Positions 32,736 to 37,831 of a DNA stretch of 37,831 nucleotides are shown one piece after another. The DNA is taken from assembly GCA_001180065.1 (NCBI GenBank), contig CVSM01000113.1, forward strand, positions 1 to 37,831, in the 5' to 3' direction. Each line of letters opens with the position of its first letter. The stretch's first letter is position 1. Both the position numbers and the translations under genes were made by a program. This stretch comes from Candidatus Pelagibacter communis (GTDB lineage: Bacteria > Pseudomonadota > Alphaproteobacteria > Pelagibacterales > Pelagibacteraceae). Below the pieces are notes generated by a model. It was not told where the DNA came from, made no database searches, and saw only the letters and a list, made by a program, of their open reading frames with translations.

Positions 32736-34457
32736 TTAATCTTTATCTTTCTTTTTTAAATCCTCAGACAAAGATGAGAATGGTAAATTTTTACCTGAAC
32801 CTTCAGCTCCATATTTTTCTAAGGCTTCTTTTTTTTCTATCTCTTCTAAAAGTTTAATACTTAAAATAGCCTTTCTTTTAGTAAAATCAAGTTCAGCTAT
32901 CGCACAGTCGATTCTTTCACCACCTGTAAATCTAGATGGTCTTGCATCAGCAGAGTTAATTGCAATTTGAGATTTTTTAATATTGAAATCCATTTCACAC
33001 CCTTCTGGCCTTACGATCAAACCCTTATTATCTGTTGATATAATTTTCACAGTTATGGTTTGATTAATTTTCTTATCTTTGAACCAATCAAAAGGATCCT
33101 TTTGTGTTTGTCGTAATCCTACTCTAACTTTTTGCTCAGGAATTTTGATCTCTAAAACTTTTACTTTAATTTTATCTCCTTTTTTATACTTTGTTAATTC
33201 TTCCTCACCATTATTTAGATAGGTTAGATCATTACAATGTAAAAATGCATCGACATCAATGTCATTAGTCCTTAAAAAAAGTGAATATTCATTTTTGTTA
33301 ACCACTTCTCCCTCGATAATAGTCCCGATTGGATATTTCTTCTCAAATACTTCAAAAGGATTTTCTTGAGTTAATTTATGAGAAATAGCGACTCTTCTTT
33401 TTTCTTTATCTATTTCTGTGATGACACAGTCAATCTCTTGACCTACCTTAAACATTTTTTTTGCAGAGACATTTTTTTTTACCCAACTTAGTTCACTTGA
33501 GTGAAGTAAAGTTGTCAAACCTGGCTCTAATTCACAAAATGCTCCGAAGTCCATTATCTTCACTACTTTAGCTTTGTAAACTTTCTTTAATTCATAATTC
33601 TCAATATGCTCGAAAGGATCAGGAGATAATTGTTTTACAGAACACCCCACTTGTAACTTTTCTTTATCAACAGAGATAACTTTTAAATCATGTTTCTCTC
33701 CAATATTAAAAACTTCATCTGGATGATGAACTCTTGAGTATGAAATTTCCTGTAAATGAACTAATACATCAAGTTCACCATTAACATTAAAGAAACATCC
33801 AAAAGTACTATAACCTTTTACTTCAGCACCTTTAATTATATCTCCAACCTTGTATTTTTCGATAATTTTTGCCTTATCTTCTTTTTTATGAGATGAGATA
33901 ATTTCTCTCCTGGACACACATGCATTGCCACGAACTTTATCCAATTTTATTAATGCAAATTTTTGAGGCTCATTCATTAAATGACTGATATCTTTTAACG
34001 GTTTTGAATCAATTTGAGATCCTGGAAGAAACATTAATGAACCAGTGTCGATATGCTCTACAATACATCCTCCTTTACATTTAGACGTAATTTTACCCAT
34101 TATCGGTTCATTTTTTTCATATGCTTCAACAAGTTTGTCCCATCCTTTAATTTTCATAGCTTTAGACGCAGATACAAGAACTTCTCCATTCTTATCTTCA
34201 ATTTTTTCAAGTAATACTGATATCGTCTCTCCGACTTTTATTTTGTCTGTCATACCCATGCTTTTTAACTCATTTATATCGAGCACTGGTTCACTTTTAA
34301 GACCCTCAACAAATAAAAAAACAAATTTTTCAGTTATTTTATTTATTTTTCCTTCAATAATTTTTCCTTCTTCAATATTTATTTTAGAAAGTTGACTATT
34401 TAATAACTTCTCAAACTCTTTAGAGGCAGGTGTTGAAAGATCTTTAAATATTTCCAT
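32736..34457 (-). CDS. rpsA: Ribosomal protein bS1
   Basis: 573 residues with six S1/OB repeats, beginning near 33, 117, 203, 289, 375 and 461. Typical cores are VGDIIKGAEVKGYSTFGCFF, KAKVVKIMDFGAFCELEPGL, GTIIEGEVVNKNEYSLFLR and the linker DKEKRRVAISHK. S1 recruits mRNA to the 30S subunit, which matters where Shine-Dalgarno sites are poor, as in this window. Downstream is ihfB (3-nt gap). Upstream is a 165-nt intergenic region, where most alphaproteobacteria have cmk. Confidence 0.97.
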   Translation of the reverse strand: MEIFKDLSTPASKEFEKLLNSQLSKINIEEGKIIEGKINKITEKFVFLFVEGLKSEPVLDINELKSMGMTDKIKVGETISVLLEKIEDKNGEVLVSASKAMKIKGWDKLVEAYEKNEPIMGKITSKCKGGCIVEHIDTGSLMFLPGSQIDSKPLKDISHLMNEPQKFALIKLDKVRGNACVSRREIISSHKKEDKAKIIEKYKVGDIIKGAEVKGYSTFGCFFNVNGELDVLVHLQEISYSRVHHPDEVFNIGEKHDLKVISVDKEKLQVGCSVKQLSPDPFEHIENYELKKVYKAKVVKIMDFGAFCELEPGLTTLLHSSELSWVKKNVSAKKMFKVGQEIDCVITEIDKEKRRVAISHKLTQENPFEVFEKKYPIGTIIEGEVVNKNEYSLFLRTNDIDVDAFLHCNDLTYLNNGEEELTKYKKGDKIKVKVLEIKIPEQKVRVGLRQTQKDPFDWFKDKKINQTITVKIISTDNKGLIVRPEGCEMDFNIKKSQIAINSADARPSRFTGGERIDCAIAELDFTKRKAILSIKLLEEIEKKEALEKYGAEGSGKNLPFSSLSEDLKKKDKD

Positions 34458-34542
34458 TATTAATGTTTTAATCCTTTTTGCATTAAAATTTTAAAAACCT
34501 GGAACTTTTAGTTAAATTTGGCGTTTTAATCAACATCGAATC

Positions 34543-34571
34543 TTATAATTCTCATAATATATTTAAAACAA
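34543..34571 (-). promoter_or_regulatory. Candidate sigma-70 promoter for rpsA
   Basis: In the 165-nt gap between aroA and rpsA the minus strand has TTGTTT (34566-34571), a 17-nt spacer and TTATAA (34543-34548). A start near 34536 would leave a leader of about 80 nt. AAAGGA lies about 12 nt before the rpsA ATG. The rest of the gap shows no gene. Motif evidence only. Confidence 0.35.
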
Positions 34572-34622
34572 TACCTAATTTTTGAGTTTTTTTATCGATT
34601 TAGAGCATATCTCTCAAAATTT

Positions 34623-35948
34623 TCACTTAATTTGAGCCCCTAATTTTCTAATTTTCCTCAGAAAAGAGGGGAAAGAAGTATTTATTGAGATTTTATCAAA
34701 TATTTGCCAATTCCCCCCAAAGATTAATGCAGCTATAACACTTGTCATAAAAACTCTGTGATCTTTTAAAAAATTTTTAATTACAATATTTTTTTTTATT
34801 TCTAATTTAGGATTACCATAAATTTTAATACTATCATTTGATACTATATTTTTAATTCCCATTTTATCTAAAATTTTAGACCCCCACAAAAGTCTTGGAC
34901 TCTCTTTTTGATTAAGTTCAGACAATTTCTTAAAATACGAAACTCCTTTTGCTTTTGCTGCAACTAGGAAAATCAGTAGAAATTCATCAATTGCTTGGCT
35001 ATTTAATTTAATTGGACAATTTATTGATTTCAATTTTTTTGTACTTTCTACATATAAATCAGCTATCTTTTCCCCTTTATAAATTCTTTCGTTATTAGTT
35101 TTTATTTTAATACCCATTAATTTTAGAATTTTCAATATGCCTGTTCTAGTTGGATTAACATTAACGTTCTTTATATTCAATTTTGAATTTTTCGATAAAG
35201 CTGTAAGAATAATAAAAAAAGCACTAGAACTTATGTCTGATGGAATTTTGTAATTAATTGGTTTAATTTGTCTACCACCATCAATATCAATATAATCAAA
35301 TTTTTTATTTTTATAAATTTTTATTGGTAAATTCAGATGTTTAAATAATAATTCAGTATGATCACGAGATTTTTTTGCCTTAATCTTTGTTATACCTTTA
35401 GTATTTAATGCAGCTAACATAATGCTGCTTTTACATTGAGCTGAACCTTTATTTTCATAGTAAGTTATTGGTCTTGGTTTATTAGTTCCATTAATATAAA
35501 TAGGAAGTTTTCCTGAATTTGTTTGGAACTTTGCACCAAAGTTAGATAAAGGTTTTGTGACTCTTTGAAAATCTCTTCTAGATAAACTTTTATCACCAAT
35601 AATTTTTATTTTCTCATTTGAGTGGATTAAAAGTCCAATTAAAAGTCTACCAAGTGTTCCGGAATTACCAGCATTTAAAACTAAATTTTTCTTATATTTG
35701 AATTTATTAAGACCATTCCCTATGATTTCACAAAAATTTTTGGTTAGCCTAACTTTAATACCAAGTTTTTTTAGACATCTTAATGTATCAATCACATCCT
35801 CAGATTTTAGAAGATTTATAGATTTTGATTTTCCTGATGCTTGAGAAGCTAACAGTGCCCAACGAATTGATAAACTTTTATCACCTTCTATTGTTAGGTT
35901 TTTATTGAAAGGTTGAATAGTTTTAGAAATGCTTATAAAATTTTTCAC
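34623..35948 (-). CDS. aroA: 3-phosphoshikimate 1-carboxyvinyltransferase
   Basis: EPSP synthase: joins PEP and shikimate 3-phosphate. 441 residues. The substrate loop GDKSLSIRWALLAS has K24, S25 and R29. LNAGNSGTLGRLLIGL (91-106) is the PEP-site loop, with Ser in place of the Ala of common class I enzymes (GNAGT). SLSRRDFQRV, GSAQCKSSIMLAAL, PSDISSSAFF and the late KESPR and DHRVFM also match. It follows lptB by 10 nt. It shares the enolpyruvyl-transferase fold with murA in this window. Confidence 0.97.
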   Translation of the reverse strand: MKNFISISKTIQPFNKNLTIEGDKSLSIRWALLASQASGKSKSINLLKSEDVIDTLRCLKKLGIKVRLTKNFCEIIGNGLNKFKYKKNLVLNAGNSGTLGRLLIGLLIHSNEKIKIIGDKSLSRRDFQRVTKPLSNFGAKFQTNSGKLPIYINGTNKPRPITYYENKGSAQCKSSIMLAALNTKGITKIKAKKSRDHTELLFKHLNLPIKIYKNKKFDYIDIDGGRQIKPINYKIPSDISSSAFFIILTALSKNSKLNIKNVNVNPTRTGILKILKLMGIKIKTNNERIYKGEKIADLYVESTKKLKSINCPIKLNSQAIDEFLLIFLVAAKAKGVSYFKKLSELNQKESPRLLWGSKILDKMGIKNIVSNDSIKIYGNPKLEIKKNIVIKNFLKDHRVFMTSVIAALIFGGNWQIFDKISINTSFPSFLRKIRKLGAQIK

Positions 35949-35958
35949 TATATTTTAA

Positions 35959-36735
35959 TTAACTAATTTTAAAAGAATCTCCAAAATAAACGTTTTGGGC
36001 ATCAATATTTTGGATCAAATTAGTAGGAGTTCCATGAGCAACAACTTTCCCATTATGAATAATTGCTGCAGTATCAACACATGCCAATAAATCTCTAGCT
36101 TGGTGATCGCATAAAATAACAGAGATATTATTATTTCTTTGCAGATCAACAATAATTTCTTGCAAGGTTTTTATTGTCATCACATCCAAAGCTGCAAATG
36201 GCTCATCAAGTAAAAGAATTTTTGGATCAGATATTAATGCAATTGCAATAACTAGTTTTTTTTTTTGACCACCTGAAAGGAAATCCGCCTTTATATCTCT
36301 TACAGGATCAAGTTCAAATTTTGAAATTAATGAGTCAATTTTTTCTCCTCTATAACTTTGATTTTCTATGGTTATTTCAGCTATTGCTTTTAAATTTTCA
36401 TAGACTGTTAAGTCGTGAAAAAAACCACCATGTTGTGGAACAAAACCTATCTTGAATTTTAGAGTTCTTTGATAAATTGGATAATCATTAACAATTTCAG
36501 TATTAATTGAAATTTTACCAAAATCAGGAGAAAGCAATCCAGTGATCAGGTTAAATATTGTTGATTTACCTACACCATTCGGACCTAATAATCCTAATAT
36601 TTGACCGTTATTTAATTTTAAATTTAAATTATCAAGAATTATTTTTCTCCCAAATTTAAGAGAAATCTTATCAAGGCTTAAAATTGATCTATTTTCTTTA
36701 AACGATTTAATCCTAAATTTTTTAATATTTGACAT
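35959..36735 (-). CDS. lptB: LPS export ABC transporter ATP-binding protein
   Basis: 258-residue ABC ATPase that powers LPS extraction with LptFG. Walker A is GPNGVGKST (51-59), Q-loop FVPQHGG (Q101), ABC signature LSGGQKKK (153-160), Walker B ILLLDEPFAALD (173-184) and switch His in ILCDHQARD. These match LptB. An N-terminal extension of about 18 residues precedes the fold. It is encoded 15 nt after lptC. The lptA gene usually between lptC and lptB is absent here. Confidence 0.95.
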   Translation of the reverse strand: MSNIKKFRIKSFKENRSILSLDKISLKFGRKIILDNLNLKLNNGQILGLLGPNGVGKSTIFNLITGLLSPDFGKISINTEIVNDYPIYQRTLKFKIGFVPQHGGFFHDLTVYENLKAIAEITIENQSYRGEKIDSLISKFELDPVRDIKADFLSGGQKKKLVIAIALISDPKILLLDEPFAALDVMTIKTLQEIIVDLQRNNNISVILCDHQARDLLACVDTAAIIHNGKVVAHGTPTNLIQNIDAQNVYFGDSFKIS

Positions 36736-36750
36736 ATTTATTTTCTTTGA

Positions 36751-37332
36751 TCATTTAGTAGAAATTTCAATTTTTTTATTATTGTTTTGCATAAAAATTT
36801 CCATATTTTTTGACGCTAAATTTAACTTAACATTATCAGCTTTGACAGTTCCTTGTAAGCCTTCGTATACAACATTTTCATAAATTTTAATAATATTTTT
36901 ATTAAAATTAATATCTAGTTTTTCTGATAGGAGTACATTATTTAGATAAATTACTTTGACACTATTGGAAAAACTAGTGTTGTAGTTTAAGTTATTGTAA
37001 GAAGCATTTTTTGATGTAATAATAAGAGGAATCCCATCTTTATCATTAAAAATGGCTGTAACAAATTGCATTTTGACAATTTCAATATCATCTTCATATT
37101 TTAACTCACTAAGTTCAGCAGTTATAGTATATTTAGTGTTGTTATCAAAAGTGACATTATACTCAAGATTTTTGATTAAATTATTGTCACTTTCTAAAAG
37201 TGAAGAGTCTTCTTTTATTTCAATTTCCTTTAAGTCCGAGGTTTTGTTAGTTTTTAAGAAATTAAAGTAAAATGAAAATGATACTATAATCAGTATTAAA
37301 AAAATGGATAATTGAATTAACTTTTTCATCAA
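36751..37332 (-). CDS. lptC: LptC-family LPS transport protein
   Basis: 193 residues. One N-terminal transmembrane anchor (about 4-24, IQLSIFLILIIVSFSFYFNF) is followed by a periplasmic domain of beta-strands with the LptC/LptA-type pattern: LSELKYEDDIEIVKMQFV, ITSKNASYNNLNY, YENVVYEGLQGTVKADNVKLN. Overall identity to LptC is low, so the call rests on architecture plus position between kdsD and lptB. It starts immediately after the kdsD stop. Confidence 0.78.
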   Translation of the reverse strand: MMKKLIQLSIFLILIIVSFSFYFNFLKTNKTSDLKEIEIKEDSSLLESDNNLIKNLEYNVTFDNNTKYTITAELSELKYEDDIEIVKMQFVTAIFNDKDGIPLIITSKNASYNNLNYNTSFSNSVKVIYLNNVLLSEKLDINFNKNIIKIYENVVYEGLQGTVKADNVKLNLASKNMEIFMQNNNKKIEISTK

Positions 37333-37831
37333 TTATTTTAAATTTTTGATAAGGTCATGAATATGTATTACTCCAACGGTTTTTCTTTTGTTACCTCTTT
37401 TAAAGACACAAACATTTGTAATTTGTCTTTTATTCATTTGTTTCAAAACATCTGTAGCAAGTGTATTTTCTTCCACACAAAATGGATTTTTTGTTATAAA
37501 AGACTTAATTTTTGAATTATCAATTTTACGTTTTTTTTGAATTAATCTTTTTAGATCTCCATCTGTGAAAACTCCAGTTGTTAAACCTTGATTATTAATA
37601 GTCACAATAAAACCAAGACCTTTTAAATTGAGGGTTTTTAACGCGCTCTTCATAGTTTGACCTTCATAAACGAATGGCACTTTTTTCTCAATTAACATTA
37701 GATCTCCCGCAGTTTTTAATTTTAGTCCTAAATTTCCTGAGGGATGAAATTTTTTAAAATCTAGTTTACCAAAATTTTTTTTTCTCATTAAAGCAATTGA
37801 GAGTGCATCCCCGAATGATAATTGCGTTGTT
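37333..37831 (-). CDS. kdsD: Arabinose-5-phosphate isomerase (KdsD), 5' end beyond window
   Basis: C-terminal part of the isomerase that makes arabinose 5-phosphate for Kdo. The internal ATG at 37788 is not the start: the frame stays open to the right edge and reads TTQLSFGDALSIAL before MRKKNFGKLDF, matching the family's end of the SIS domain (LALGDALAVALL). FHPSGNLGLKL and two CBS domains (about 75 residues each after it, ending GVIHIHDLIK) follow. It leads the minus-strand LPS block kdsD-lptC-lptB. Confidence 0.92.
   Translation of the reverse strand, partial: TTQLSFGDALSIALMRKKNFGKLDFKKFHPSGNLGLKLKTAGDLMLIEKKVPFVYEGQTMKSALKTLNLKGLGFIVTINNQGLTTGVFTDGDLKRLIQKKRKIDNSKIKSFITKNPFCVEENTLATDVLKQMNKRQITNVCVFKRGNKRKTVGVIHIHDLIKNLK

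Noticed and set aside
1-37831. CRISPR arrays, insertion sequences, prophage genes or long direct repeats
   Set aside because: None seen on reading both strands; A/T homopolymer runs explain the only recurring short sequences.

Overview
The window is a 37.8 kb piece of a very AT-rich, extremely compact alphaproteobacterial genome. Most likely it comes from a member of, or relative of, the marine SAR11 clade (Pelagibacterales). That placement is inferred from gene order, base composition, near-absence of intergenic DNA and protein character, not from a database search. Nearly every gene can be recognised by motif. The gene orders are classic alphaproteobacterial blocks: bolA/dnaJ/cobST; aroK-aroB; def-fmt-truA; dapE-dapD-HAD-argB-yidC-yidD-rnpA-rpmH; dcd-murA-DUF2948-hisD-infA; hisS-hisZ-hisG; and kdsD-lptC-lptB-aroA-rpsA-ihfB-pyrF-trpF-trpB-trpA-accD-folC facing trxA.

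Layout. Positions 1-1042 hold the 3' end of cobS and the first 59 codons of cobT, running head-on into a J-domain gene that is broken at the same point (about 596-604). This looks like a chimeric or inverted join. bolA follows, then aroB and aroK on the minus strand. On the plus strand come a 59-codon membrane peptide, a large secreted protein of unknown function, def, fmt and truA. A long minus-strand operon then reads from rpmH (14483) down to a SET-domain gene (7104): ribosomal protein L34, RNase P protein, membrane insertion, arginine and lysine/peptidoglycan precursor synthesis, and two genes of 'chromatin enzyme' families. From 14577 to 26988 everything is on the plus strand except tRNA-Thr. 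This stretch has a VTT membrane protein, dcd, murA, hisD, infA, tRNA-Phe, a cold-shock protein with a good terminator, tRNA-His abutting hisS, hisZ, hisG, a DNA-processing trio (rmuC, a PD-(D/E)XK exonuclease, exonuclease I) and trxA. From 26985 to the end a 12-gene minus-strand run carries folate, fatty-acid, tryptophan, pyrimidine, aromatic-acid and LPS-transport genes plus rpsA and ihfB.

Points most worth a second look: (1) the TrpB homologue in the trpFBA block keeps the PLP lysine but has lost several residues regarded as invariant in the tryptophan synthase beta active site; (2) tRNA-His lacks G-1, has G1:U72 and A73, and has odd D- and T-loops. It ends only 4 nt before the ATG of a HisRS whose motifs are of the eukaryote-like type; (3) the rmuC / MGME1-like nuclease / ExoI cluster; (4) the broken cobT/dnaJ junction; (5) very small genes held in place by stop-start overlaps. 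No mobile element, CRISPR array, rRNA or long repeat was seen. No gene-free stretch exceeds 300 bases.
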